From Ginsengibacter sp963792025 (GTDB lineage: Bacteria; Bacteroidota; Bacteroidia; Chitinophagales; Chitinophagaceae): 64,000 nucleotides of DNA. Under the pieces are notes generated by a model that saw only the letters and a program-made list of their open reading frames with translations, was not told the DNA's origin and did no database searches. Location of the stretch: positions 62,001 to 126,000 of the forward strand of contig CAWBUS010000019.1 in the NCBI GenBank assembly GCA_963792025.1, written 5' to 3'. Position numbers and translations under genes: made by a program. Shown one piece after another: positions 18,897 through 26,719 of this stretch; positions within the stretch are counted from its first letter, which is position 1; the number at the start of each line of letters is the position of its first letter.

Positions 18897-20780
18897 ATGA
18901 ATACAATCACCCGTTTTATTTGCATTGTTTTGTTCTGCTGTACTAACGTATATGCCTATCCGCAGAAATATCAAAACTTTAAAGTATCGGTTTATTGCCG
19001 CGCTTACGAAGTAAAAAAGATGAACGATACTACCGGTTATCTAAAACCCATTTGGGATGAAATAACCCGCCAGCTCAAAGTGGATAGGGTATATCTTGAA
19101 ACCCATCGCGACCTTTTAATTGTTGACCAGAACACGCTGGACATTGCGAAAAAATTTTTTAAAGACAGGGGCATACAAATTGCAGGAGGTATCACTTTTA
19201 CCATTAACGAACGCAACCGTTTCCAAACCTTTTGCTACAGTAACCCTGAAGATCGTAAAAGAGCTGAGGCAATTGTTGAATACACCGCTAAAAATTTTAA
19301 TGAGATAATCCTGGATGATTTCTTTTTTACAAATTGCAAAGACGATGGTGCAATAAAAGATAAGGGTACGAGGAGCTGGACTCAATACCGGCTCGACCTG
19401 ATGACCGATGCGGCAAAAAACCTCGTTGTTGGCCCTGCTAAAGCTGCAAATCCGAAGGTTAAAATAATTGTTAAGTTTCCTAATTGGTACGAACATTTCC
19501 AGGGCTTAGGATTTAACCTGGAAAAAGAACCCTCAATTTTTGACGGCATCTACACGGGCACAGAAACAAGGGATGCAGTTTTTAGCGCTCAGCATTTACA
19601 ACAATATCTTGGCTACAACATATTCCGTTATTTTTCGAATATTAAACCAGGCGGTAATGGTGGCGGATGGGTAGACCCGGGTGGTATGGGCAACTTTGAC
19701 CGCTATGCCGAACAACTTTGGATAACCTGTTTTGCAAAAGCCCCTGAAACAACGCTGTTTGATTTCTCGCAATTATCACGTGCTATTATTCCGTCTGATC
19801 GTGCACCATGGCAGGGGCAGCAAACCAGTTTTGATTTTGATGAAATGATGAAACCGGTTAATCTTAATGGAGGAGAACCAGCCAAACCAACGACTATTGC
19901 GAGGGCTGCCGGATATGCATTTGAAACCGTAGACAAATTCCTGGGTAAATTGGGAAACCCAATCGGGATAAAAAGTTACAGGCCCTACCATGCGATTGGT
20001 GAAGATTTTTTGCAGAATTATTTGGGGATGATTGGCTTGCCAATGGATGAACGCCCTGAATTCCCAACTGATGACAGTGTAATCTTATTAACCGAAGAAG
20101 CGGCATTCGATAAAGATATTGTCAGTAAAATAAAACAACAATTAGTCGAGGGTAAATCGGTAATTATCACTTCGGGACTATTAAGGGCATTACAAGGAAA
20201 AGGAATTGAAGATATTGCCGAAATAAGATATACTGACAGGAAGGCCCTGGTGAAGGATTTTATTGTTGGTTTTGGTAAGACGGCTCAATCTGAAAAGCCA
20301 ATTTTAATTCCACAGATCGATTACCTGACCAATGATTCATGGGAAATGTTATCAGCCATTGACGGGCCGAACGGATGGCCTCTTTTACACGAAGCAGATT
20401 ATTCAAAAGGCAAATTTTATATATTAACTATACCTGATAATTTTGCCGATTTCTATCATTACCCCGCCAGAGCTTTAAATACAATAAGGAAAGCATTATG
20501 CAGCCAAATGAAGGTGCAAATAGAAGGTCCCGCTAACGTTAGTATATATGTTTACGATAACAATACTTGTGTTGTAGAATCCTTTTTACCTGAGTCAACA
20601 GAGATAAACGTAGTTACCACTAAAGACTATAGAAAGTTAACCGATTTGCAAACAAACGAAACATTCACGGGAACTTCCCGCCCTCCGCAAAGAATGTGGT
20701 TTCAGCCAAAAGACAATGGTACCAACGCTTTTGCCATCACCTTAAAGCCTCATTCATTCAGGGTATTTAAATTTGAATAA
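18897..20780 (+). CDS. Secreted 627-residue protein of unknown function, possible novel glycosidase-like barrel
   Basis: The signal peptide (MNTITRFICIVLFCC to AYPQ) is followed by a region of about 350 residues that reads like a TIM barrel: KVSVYCRAYEV, RVYLETHRDLL, IQIAGGITFT, FNEIILDDFFFTNC with paired Asp residues at the end of a strand, KIIVKFPNWYEH and DGIYTGTETRD. Residues about 390-520 resemble a glutamine-amidotransferase-like or Rossmann-type domain (DSVILLTEEAAFDKDIV, KSVIITSGLLRAL), and a beta-sandwich tail ends the protein. I cannot place it in a named family. The fold and the location behind SusCD suggest carbohydrate binding or hydrolysis, but that is inference. Confidence 0.7.
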   Translation: MNTITRFICIVLFCCTNVYAYPQKYQNFKVSVYCRAYEVKKMNDTTGYLKPIWDEITRQLKVDRVYLETHRDLLIVDQNTLDIAKKFFKDRGIQIAGGITFTINERNRFQTFCYSNPEDRKRAEAIVEYTAKNFNEIILDDFFFTNCKDDGAIKDKGTRSWTQYRLDLMTDAAKNLVVGPAKAANPKVKIIVKFPNWYEHFQGLGFNLEKEPSIFDGIYTGTETRDAVFSAQHLQQYLGYNIFRYFSNIKPGGNGGGWVDPGGMGNFDRYAEQLWITCFAKAPETTLFDFSQLSRAIIPSDRAPWQGQQTSFDFDEMMKPVNLNGGEPAKPTTIARAAGYAFETVDKFLGKLGNPIGIKSYRPYHAIGEDFLQNYLGMIGLPMDERPEFPTDDSVILLTEEAAFDKDIVSKIKQQLVEGKSVIITSGLLRALQGKGIEDIAEIRYTDRKALVKDFIVGFGKTAQSEKPILIPQIDYLTNDSWEMLSAIDGPNGWPLLHEADYSKGKFYILTIPDNFADFYHYPARALNTIRKALCSQMKVQIEGPANVSIYVYDNNTCVVESFLPESTEINVVTTKDYRKLTDLQTNETFTGTSRPPQRMWFQPKDNGTNAFAITLKPHSFRVFKFE

Positions 20781-20893
20781 AGATATAGCCCTGACTGGTC
20801 ATAGTAACTATTATGCGTAGCTGCAATTTAAAATAGTTGATCGCGATTATTAACTGCACGGGGTTTTTTCTGTACTATCTGTAGATTAAAGAA

Positions 20894-21184
20894 TCATCCC
20901 ACATAATTTTTATCAACCAGGAAATTATATTCGGGATGTTTTTTCAGATAGCTTCCGACGAACGGGCAATAAACCATTACCTTTTTATTATGACTCTTTG
21001 CCCACTCCAAACCAAAATTTGCCAAAGCAGTGGCCAAACCTTTGCCTTTTAAATTTTCAGGAACATACGTATGCATAAGAGCTATATCATTTTTATAGAA
21101 ACGATATTGAAGCGTGGCTATTTCTCCATCCATGCTTATCTGAAATTGTTGCTGCTTTGTATTATCAACTATCTCAATATCCAC
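20894..21184 (-). CDS. Small GNAT-family N-acetyltransferase (YjdJ-like)
   Basis: 96 residues. The fold is that of the short GNAT group (COG2388 type): a beta-strand pair with EIATLQYRFY, then TYVPENLKGKGLATALANFGLEWAKS, which carries the acetyl-CoA pyrophosphate-binding loop GKGLATAL, and the closing VMVYCPFVGSYLKKHPEY motif. The substrate is unknown. It is convergent with the 627-residue gene and sits 7 bases after the end of the SemiSWEET gene on the same strand, so the two are likely cotranscribed. Confidence 0.85.
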   Translation of the reverse strand: MDIEIVDNTKQQQFQISMDGEIATLQYRFYKNDIALMHTYVPENLKGKGLATALANFGLEWAKSHNKKVMVYCPFVGSYLKKHPEYNFLVDKNYVG

Positions 21185-21191
21185 TGCTATA

Positions 21192-21446
21192 TTATTTATA
21201 CTTTATTTTATATGAAAGAATAATACAGGCAAATAAAAGTGTTATGCCATTGGCTACACTAATAGGAAGATTATGACTTAACAATCCATACAGGAACCAC
21301 ACGAGAGTACCAAACGTAAATAGCGTGTACATGGAAAGCGATATGCCACTCGTATTTTTTGTTTGAATTGTTTTTAAGGCTTGCGGCAAAAATGAAATAG
21401 TGGTGCAAAATGCAGCCAGCAGGCCAAGTAGGGTGATCAAATTCAT
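21192..21446 (-). CDS. SemiSWEET sugar transporter (PQ-loop/MtN3 half-transporter)
   Basis: 84 residues forming three membrane helices, the size of a bacterial SemiSWEET that works as a homodimer. The PQ-loop FLPQALKTIQTKNTSGISL is complete: Pro-Gln in helix 1 and the TSGISL segment leading to helix 2. The asparagine in SVANGITLLF lies at the usual position in helix 3. Members passively carry mono- or disaccharides. It is transcribed with the small acetyltransferase. An ATG at 21446 starts right at helix 1, as expected. Confidence 0.88.
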   Translation of the reverse strand: MNLITLLGLLAAFCTTISFLPQALKTIQTKNTSGISLSMYTLFTFGTLVWFLYGLLSHNLPISVANGITLLFACIILSYKIKYK

Positions 21447-21695
21447 TGTAAAGCTTTTTGCAAATTAACCAGTTTTATATTAAATCCATATTATGATTTC
21501 TTATTCGATGCCTGAATAATTTTCCGATGCAGCAATACAAAATCGTTAGAAAAATTTTTTTTATTTAAATAGCATTCTTCAATAGCTGTTCATTACAAAT
21601 GATTGGCATTTCATAAAAGGTAAACTTATATACTATCTTTATAAATGCAAGGGTAATAAAACCCGGGTGTAAAAAAGCAATCAAAATATTAAAAA

Positions 21696-22475
21696 ATGAA
21701 ACAAGGTTTACTAATAGATATGGATGGTGTTATTTATGGTGGTGACGAATTGATTAACGGAGCCGCGGAATTTATCTCTTATTTAATTAAGAATAAAATT
21801 CCGTTTCTTTTTATGACCAACAACAGCCAGCGGACCAAGCTGGAGGTAGTTCGTAAATTAAAAAAGCTGGGCGTTACTATAACAGAAAATCACGTATATA
21901 CAAGTGCAATGGCTACCGGAAAATTTCTCGCAGACCAGGCGCCCAAAGGCACGGTGTATGTTTTGGGGGAAGGGGGCTTACTCACAAGCCTACACGAAAA
22001 TGGCTTAACGCTTGTTGAAACAGAACCCGATTTTGTAGTGTTAGGCGAAGGGAGAAATTTTACATTAGAAATGGTACAGCGTGCGGTTGATATGATTCTC
22101 GGTGGCGCAAAGTTTATTACAACCAACCGGGATCCCTCTCCTAAAAAACCTGGATGGAATAATCTTGGAATCGCAGCCGTGACTGCGATGATTGAAGAAG
22201 CCACCGGGATAAAAGCTTTTAGCACAGGTAAGCCAAGCCCTGTAATGATGCGGTCTGCACGCAAGACAATCAATTTAGAAACTTCGGAAACCACTGTAAT
22301 AGGTGATACGATGGATACGGACATACAAGGTGGTGTCCAAATGGGCTATAAAACAATTCTTGTACTATCGGGAATTACCAAGAAACAGGAATTAAATAAT
22401 TATGCATTTAAGCCAGACCTGGTAGTTGGATCTGTAAAAGATATCACCTTTCCTTTGAAGTGGTGGAAGGAGTAA
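21696..22475 (+). CDS. HAD-IIA family sugar phosphatase (NagD-like)
   Basis: 259 residues. Motif I is LIDMDGVIYGGDEL with the nucleophile Asp8 and Asp10; FLFMTNNSQRTKLEV is motif II and the start of the C2-type cap; STGKPSPVMM holds the lysine motif; VIGDTMDTDIQGGVQMGY is the acidic motif IV. These are the hallmarks of the NagD/4-nitrophenylphosphatase group. It dephosphorylates sugar phosphates or nucleotides; the exact substrate cannot be told. It has no close operon partner: about 250 bp of AT-rich DNA precede it and 230 bp follow. Confidence 0.88.
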   Translation: MKQGLLIDMDGVIYGGDELINGAAEFISYLIKNKIPFLFMTNNSQRTKLEVVRKLKKLGVTITENHVYTSAMATGKFLADQAPKGTVYVLGEGGLLTSLHENGLTLVETEPDFVVLGEGRNFTLEMVQRAVDMILGGAKFITTNRDPSPKKPGWNNLGIAAVTAMIEEATGIKAFSTGKPSPVMMRSARKTINLETSETTVIGDTMDTDIQGGVQMGYKTILVLSGITKKQELNNYAFKPDLVVGSVKDITFPLKWWKE

Positions 22476-22708
22476 AATGTGAGTTCACAATTAATTTTTT
22501 GTTTAGACTGACGGTTACGGACAAACGAAGGCCGGACTCACTGTTGAAGTAAACTAAGCCGCAAAGAGTTTGGGGTTACCTGGGATGCTGTGACCCGAAG
22601 CCGGTCATGTAGTGGTAAGCGACGAGGTAAAGTTTTTTGCTGAAATACAATTAGTAAAACAATCTTAAATTGTGACAGCGTTGTTTAAAGCTTTGAAAAC
22701 ATGCTGAG

Positions 22709-23638
22709 ATGACTGAACAAAATTTCCAGGTAGAGTTTTTAAAAGAAAAATGCGTTGACATAAAGGCAAATGAAAGTATACTAAGTGCGTCACTCAGGGC
22801 GGGAATACTTCATTATCATGTGTGCGGCGGTAATGCTAAATGCAGCACCTGTCGCATCCTCGTGCTGGAAGGGCTGGAACATCTTTCAGAAAGAAATCAA
22901 AAAGAACTGGCTTTGGTAAAAGATTATAATCTTCCGCCGGAAATAAGACTTGCCTGTCAAACGACCGTTACAGGGCAGCCGGTAAAAATACAACGCATCA
23001 TTCGCGACGATACCGACAAAGAATTGTACTTACCCATACACGAAAAAGATCTTCCGTATGAAAAAGAATTAGTTTTAATGTTCCTGGATGTTAGAAATTT
23101 TACTCCATTTACCGCTTCGTTCCTTCCTTTTGATATTGTGCATATCTTAAAGAAAATGTTCCTGATTTTTGAAGGTGATATTAACGAGCATGGTGGCAGA
23201 ATTATTGAAACTGCGGGTGATGGTTTATATGCCGTTTTTGGAATGGATGCACCCGTTGCCAATGCCGCCAGGTCTGCCGTTACAGCATGTGAACAAATAC
23301 TGCAAAAGCTGGAAAAATTCAATAAACAATATCTGGCAATACATTTTCATCATACCCTGGAAATAGGAATTGGACTTCACGCAGGCGCGGTCATCGTTGG
23401 TAATATCATCATAAACAAAAAAAATCATCTAACCGTAATGGGATATCCCGTTAATGTAGCTTCGCGAATTCAAACTGCCACACGTGAACTCAATAATAAT
23501 TTTTTGATATCGGAAAAAATAGCTGATTTGGTATTTAGCCACTCTTCTAAATATGCGGCTGACACGATACACGCCAAAGGTATTGTTGAAGACGTACGGG
23601 TTTATCAACTCGGGAAGCCCTATTCCAATAATAAATAA
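22709..23638 (+). CDS. [2Fe-2S] ferredoxin - class III nucleotide cyclase fusion
   Basis: 309 residues. The N-terminal domain (about 1-105) is a plant/adrenodoxin-type ferredoxin with cluster ligands Cys39, Cys45, Cys48 (HVCGGNAKCSTC) and Cys83 (RLACQTT). The C-terminal domain (about 118-300) is a class III cyclase: metal ligands Asp127 (MFLDVRNFT) and Asp171 (AGDGLYAVFG), and the transition-state pair Asn249 and Arg253 (YPVNVASRIQ). The purine-selecting positions look unusual, with Glu167 where adenylate cyclases have Lys and Thr242 at the second position. This could mean cGMP production or altered specificity. It has no membrane segment, so a cytoplasmic redox-regulated cyclase is likely. 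Confidence 0.88.
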   Translation: MTEQNFQVEFLKEKCVDIKANESILSASLRAGILHYHVCGGNAKCSTCRILVLEGLEHLSERNQKELALVKDYNLPPEIRLACQTTVTGQPVKIQRIIRDDTDKELYLPIHEKDLPYEKELVLMFLDVRNFTPFTASFLPFDIVHILKKMFLIFEGDINEHGGRIIETAGDGLYAVFGMDAPVANAARSAVTACEQILQKLEKFNKQYLAIHFHHTLEIGIGLHAGAVIVGNIIINKKNHLTVMGYPVNVASRIQTATRELNNNFLISEKIADLVFSHSSKYAADTIHAKGIVEDVRVYQLGKPYSNNK

Positions 23639-23718
23639 TTGAAAAGTTTAAATCAACAGCAGATAACGATTCGACTAACATTAATGCCTGTTCGCAAATG
23701 TTTTGTTAGCGGTCCGTG

Positions 23719-24300
23719 CTATTGCCTGTCCACTGTGTAATTCAGTTCAATTACTCCAGAAGCAAATTGTTGAGTAGTCAATAGTTTTAATTTTATTTTT
23801 TCTTTGATATCCACAAACAATGGAATGCCTCGCCCAAGAATTATTGGATTAACAAATAGCCAGTAGCCGTCAATTAAGTTTTGTTGAATAAGTGAGTGTG
23901 TTGCAGTCGGGCTACCAAAAAGCAGGATTTCTTCACTCCCGCCATTGCGGGATTGTTTTATTTCATTGATGCTGTCCAAAAGGTTGTCGCTAATAATTTT
24001 TGTGTTAGTCAAATCCGCGTCTTTCATTGTTTTTGATAAAACGATTTTGTGAACTTTGTTATACCACTTAGAATGTTCAATGTCGTGCCTGCTCGCCGTC
24101 GGCTCGTCTCCTGCGGTAGGCCAGTAATTTTCCATCATTTGGTAAGTTACTCGTCCATACAATGCGGTATCGCTTTCGCTTATGCGTTTACCAACATGAT
24201 CAAAAATTTCTTCATCAACTTTAATCCAGCCCATTTCTCCGTTAGGCCCCGCCACAAAACCGTCAAGTGATATATGCATAAACGAAATTATTTTTCTCAT
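23719..24300 (-). CDS. Dihydrofolate-reductase-like RibD C-terminal family protein
   Basis: 193 residues. MRKIISFMHISLDGFVAGPNGEMGWI is the usual N-terminus of YyaP/YwjB-type proteins; GRVTYQMMENYWP, KIVLSKTMKDAD and EEILLFGSPTATHSLIQQNLIDGYW follow the RibD C-terminal/DHFR fold. It may be an NADPH-dependent reductase; no substrate is established for this subgroup. It is the last gene of a three-gene minus-strand operon: the ArsR regulator, then the SRPBCC protein ending 22 bases upstream. Confidence 0.87.
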   Translation of the reverse strand: MRKIISFMHISLDGFVAGPNGEMGWIKVDEEIFDHVGKRISESDTALYGRVTYQMMENYWPTAGDEPTASRHDIEHSKWYNKVHKIVLSKTMKDADLTNTKIISDNLLDSINEIKQSRNGGSEEILLFGSPTATHSLIQQNLIDGYWLFVNPIILGRGIPLFVDIKEKIKLKLLTTQQFASGVIELNYTVDRQ

Positions 24301-24322
24301 TTGGTTCTTTTTTTATTGTTGT

Positions 24323-24805
24323 TTATGGTTTGTTGCTAACTAATACGTCAAGATAGTTATCAAGGCGGTTTAATGTTTGCTTACCACCTTCAATGGCATT
24401 TACCTGTCTATTTAATTCCTCAATAATTTCTTTTGATTTAAATACTGACTTCATTGTCAATAAGGTTTTTCCTTCAACCTCTTCAAATGAAACCGAAACG
24501 GTAAAGTTATAATCGTCGCTTCTTTCACCAGAATGTTTATAGGTCAACAGGGAAGGCTTTTTCACTTCAACATACTCAATTTTATTATCCCAATCCTGGC
24601 CCATACCATGCATAATAAAATCCCAGGTGTTTCCCGGTTCTACATTCATTGATTTGGTAGTTAGCGAAAAACCATTTGGCCCCCACCATTCTTTTATATG
24701 TTCAGGTTTGGTCCATACTTCCCATACCAAATCTCTAGGAGCATCAAGAAGCCTTGTATGTATAAGGATGTTTCCTTCCTGTTTGAATGTGTTATATTTT
24801 TCCAT
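24323..24805 (-). CDS. SRPBCC/AHSA1-family (activator of Hsp90 ATPase-like) protein
   Basis: 160 residues forming one START-like SRPBCC domain: ILIHTRLLDAPRDLVWEVWT at the start, PEHIKEWWGPNGF, and the C-terminal helix NALEGG-like segment VNAIEGGKQTLNRLDNYL. These small proteins are thought to bind hydrophobic ligands and are very often encoded with an ArsR regulator, as here (3 bases separate it from that gene). It is upstream of the RibD-like gene on the same strand. Confidence 0.88.
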   Translation of the reverse strand: MEKYNTFKQEGNILIHTRLLDAPRDLVWEVWTKPEHIKEWWGPNGFSLTTKSMNVEPGNTWDFIMHGMGQDWDNKIEYVEVKKPSLLTYKHSGERSDDYNFTVSVSFEEVEGKTLLTMKSVFKSKEIIEELNRQVNAIEGGKQTLNRLDNYLDVLVSNKP

Positions 24806-24808
24806 CTT

Positions 24809-25135
24809 CTATTTTTTCTTTTTTTGAATTTTAGCGAGGTAATTTTCCAATGAGTCAAGTTTCTTTTCCCATAATTGTTGATATTGACTAACCCAATCTG
24901 ACACTTCTTTCATCTTTAGAGGATTAAAGTGATAAATTATTTCACGCCCCTTTTGCTCTTGCTTTACAAGTTGGCATTCTGTCAAAATCTGGATATGCTT
25001 CGAAATTGTTTGTCTTGAAGAATTAAAGTTTTCTGCGATTGCCCCCGGGGTCATTGCCTGCAATGCCAGCAAACCCAATATTGCTCTACGTGTCGGGTCA
25101 GCGATTGCCTGGAATATATCTCTACGTGTTTCCAT
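24809..25135 (-). CDS. ArsR-family winged-helix transcriptional regulator
   Basis: 108 residues. The typical opening is TRRDIFQAIADPTRRAILGLL; the helix-turn-helix is MTPGAIAENFNSSRQTISKHIQIL and the wing is VKQEQKGREIIYHF. There are no cysteine pairs of the metal-sensing ArsR/SmtB type; this is the subgroup that accompanies SRPBCC proteins. It is the first gene of the ArsR-SRPBCC-RibD operon and probably represses it. The tail is a lysine-rich KIQKKKK. Confidence 0.9.
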   Translation of the reverse strand: METRRDIFQAIADPTRRAILGLLALQAMTPGAIAENFNSSRQTISKHIQILTECQLVKQEQKGREIIYHFNPLKMKEVSDWVSQYQQLWEKKLDSLENYLAKIQKKKK

Positions 25136-25273
25136 TTTATGCAGTTACCTGACTGCAAATATAGCGCAGCTATTTGACTGCGCAAATTTTTTTTGCTCTT
25201 ATTTTGAGGAGCCAATAAGTAGAAAGATATGTTGGCCTGTTTAGAGTGAGTCTACAACGAGCGTTAATCAGGT

Positions 25274-25292
25274 TTCTTTATTTAAACATTCT
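25274..25292. repeat. Dispersed repeat, copy 1 (core TTTATTTAAACATTCT)
   Basis: The core motif TTTATTTAAACATTCT occurs here and, with a C or T variant at the first base, near 26509, 28151 and 28753, always between accessory genes. Here only the core is conserved. It is followed by a small inverted repeat, CTTAG-GACAGT-CTAAG, at 25291-25306. Confidence 0.5.
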
Positions 25293-25301
25293 TAGGACAG
25301 T

Positions 25302-25667
25302 CTAAGGATTTAAAAATGAATTTTTGAAATAAATAGCTAAAAGAAGTTCAGCAATCACGCTAATAAAAAATAAAGTAGGTGGCCAAAAATTCTTTTTGTC
25401 ATACTCATATTCGTCAAAAAAACTATCAAAGAAATAGAAGTACAGTAATCCGCTTCCTGTAATATTATTTAAGGCAAATATAAATACTGGATTTGCGTCT
25501 GGTAAAATTCTTTTAATTAGCCCTGCAAAAAACAGGCTGCCAATAATGAAAAGTGGCCCCAATGACGGTTTGCCTATATCTCTTAAGTTAGCCGCAAACA
25601 AAAAAGATCCAAAAAATGGAGATAATAATAAAGATAATATACCTATAGCCCGTTCCGAGTAAGGCAT
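25302..25667 (-). CDS. Small polytopic membrane protein, unknown function
   Basis: 121 residues with about four hydrophobic helices: LLLSPFFGSFLFAANL, LFIIGSLFFAGLI, a middle segment around ALNNITGSGLLYFYFF and a final LFFISVIAELLLAIYF. An acidic loop DSFFDEYEYDKKN lies before the last helix. I do not recognise a family. It stands alone on the minus strand within a zone of unrelated small genes and dispersed repeats. Confidence 0.6.
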   Translation of the reverse strand: MPYSERAIGILSLLLSPFFGSFLFAANLRDIGKPSLGPLFIIGSLFFAGLIKRILPDANPVFIFALNNITGSGLLYFYFFDSFFDEYEYDKKNFWPPTLFFISVIAELLLAIYFKNSFLNP

Positions 25668-25860
25668 CTTTTCCTATTTGTAGCACAAGCGCCGCTTGTA
25701 CTTATCGTGAAGTTGACTTCATTAGTTCTTTACAAAATACTTTTATTTCTATTATATAACGGATACCATTAGACGCAAAAATAGTTTGATGGCAATACAA
25801 GCAGACGCTTGCGTTAACCCTGGGCTTTTGCGAACGGAGGGCCAGAGACATTCCCGAGTT

Positions 25861-26259
25861 TTATTGCGGTTTTATACCCAGCATTTTTTCTATTCTTAAA
25901 AAACTGGAATAACTAATTCTTATATTGCCTACCCCGGGATTACCTATGAATAACCGTTTATATTTTACAAAAATAAATTTTTCATCTTTTACATTTTGAA
26001 CGTCGTTCCAGGGAATAAATAATGGCGGGTGAAATAGCCTTAGTAAAAGCGGAGGCCTTAAATAAAAACCATCCGGATTTACTTTGAATGTAACGTAATA
26101 ATGTACGATATAATTTATGTCAATTGAAACCAACCCGATACTGGCGCCCCTGAAATGGCCGGTGTATCTGTATTTTAACGAGAACCAAAACCATCCTAAT
26201 AGTGACAGCACTAATAATATAGTTGCTACCATAATGATACCCCACAGGAGAAATATCAT
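25861..26259 (-). CDS. Single-pass membrane protein with a PH-like domain, unknown function
   Basis: 132 residues. An N-terminal membrane helix (MIFLLWGIIMVATILLVLSLLGWFWF) is followed by a cytoplasmic region of strands (FKVNPDGFYLRPP, FIPWNDVQNVKDEKFIFVKY, IRISYSSFLRIEKML) that resembles the small PH-like domains found in many bacterial membrane proteins. No family could be named with confidence. The upstream region on the minus strand contains two CTAACGG/GTTAGCGG-type sequences that recur at other gene borders in this zone. Confidence 0.6.
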   Translation of the reverse strand: MIFLLWGIIMVATILLVLSLLGWFWFSLKYRYTGHFRGASIGLVSIDINYIVHYYVTFKVNPDGFYLRPPLLLRLFHPPLFIPWNDVQNVKDEKFIFVKYKRLFIGNPGVGNIRISYSSFLRIEKMLGIKPQ

Positions 26260-26719
26260 ATAACCGTTATTTTATTTATCCTTGCTACCGTTAGTCTGCC
26301 GCTAACTAAAATCTTCGCTGTCATTAATTTTGTACTAATAGACTTACAAACATTAAATCTATAACAAAAATTCAATTTTAATAAGCTACATTGATTTCGA
26401 TAATAATATTTCCGGCACTGTTGTAATCATTTCACATAAAATGTACTTAGGTTGCAAAGTACAGCAGTCCCTAATTATTTAAATGTTGTACAAAATAGGA
26501 AGAGAGTTTTTTATTTAAACATTCTCAGAACATCATGGAGTAACACCCTACGCCGGCTCAAAGTTCTATCCAGGGCTGTGTATATTTGCTTAACAGCTGG
26601 TTTTTTCACAAATTGATATTATAGGCAATGTTTCTCAAATACCGGCGATAATAAACTGAATCAGATTAATTATTGTAACAAGGTAAATCCTGCCACTGAC
26701 AAGGCCCAAAGATAGATAC
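26260..26719. other. 460-bp gap with a dispersed repeat and AT-rich DNA
   Basis: No gene is visible between the divergent PH-like and MutS-like genes. The left part holds CCGTTAG and CGCTAAC motifs near 26285-26305. The right part holds one long copy of the dispersed repeat (26452-26534). It must also contain two divergent promoters, which I cannot place. Confidence 0.5.
26452..26534. repeat. Dispersed repeat, long copy 2
   Basis: About 83 bases align to 28690-28775 with few gaps: a CAAAG-AC-C-TCCCT block, TTATTTAAAT-TTGTACA, AGAGAG, then TTTTTTATTTAAACATTCTC. The copies are direct repeats in otherwise unrelated intergenic DNA, so they are a repeat family rather than a shared promoter of homologous genes. 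Confidence 0.6.

Noticed and set aside
22476..22708. Structured RNA in the GC-richer gap before the ferredoxin-cyclase gene
   Set aside because: The stretch near 22520-22640 is richer in G and C, but I could not find a convincing hairpin set or a known riboswitch core.
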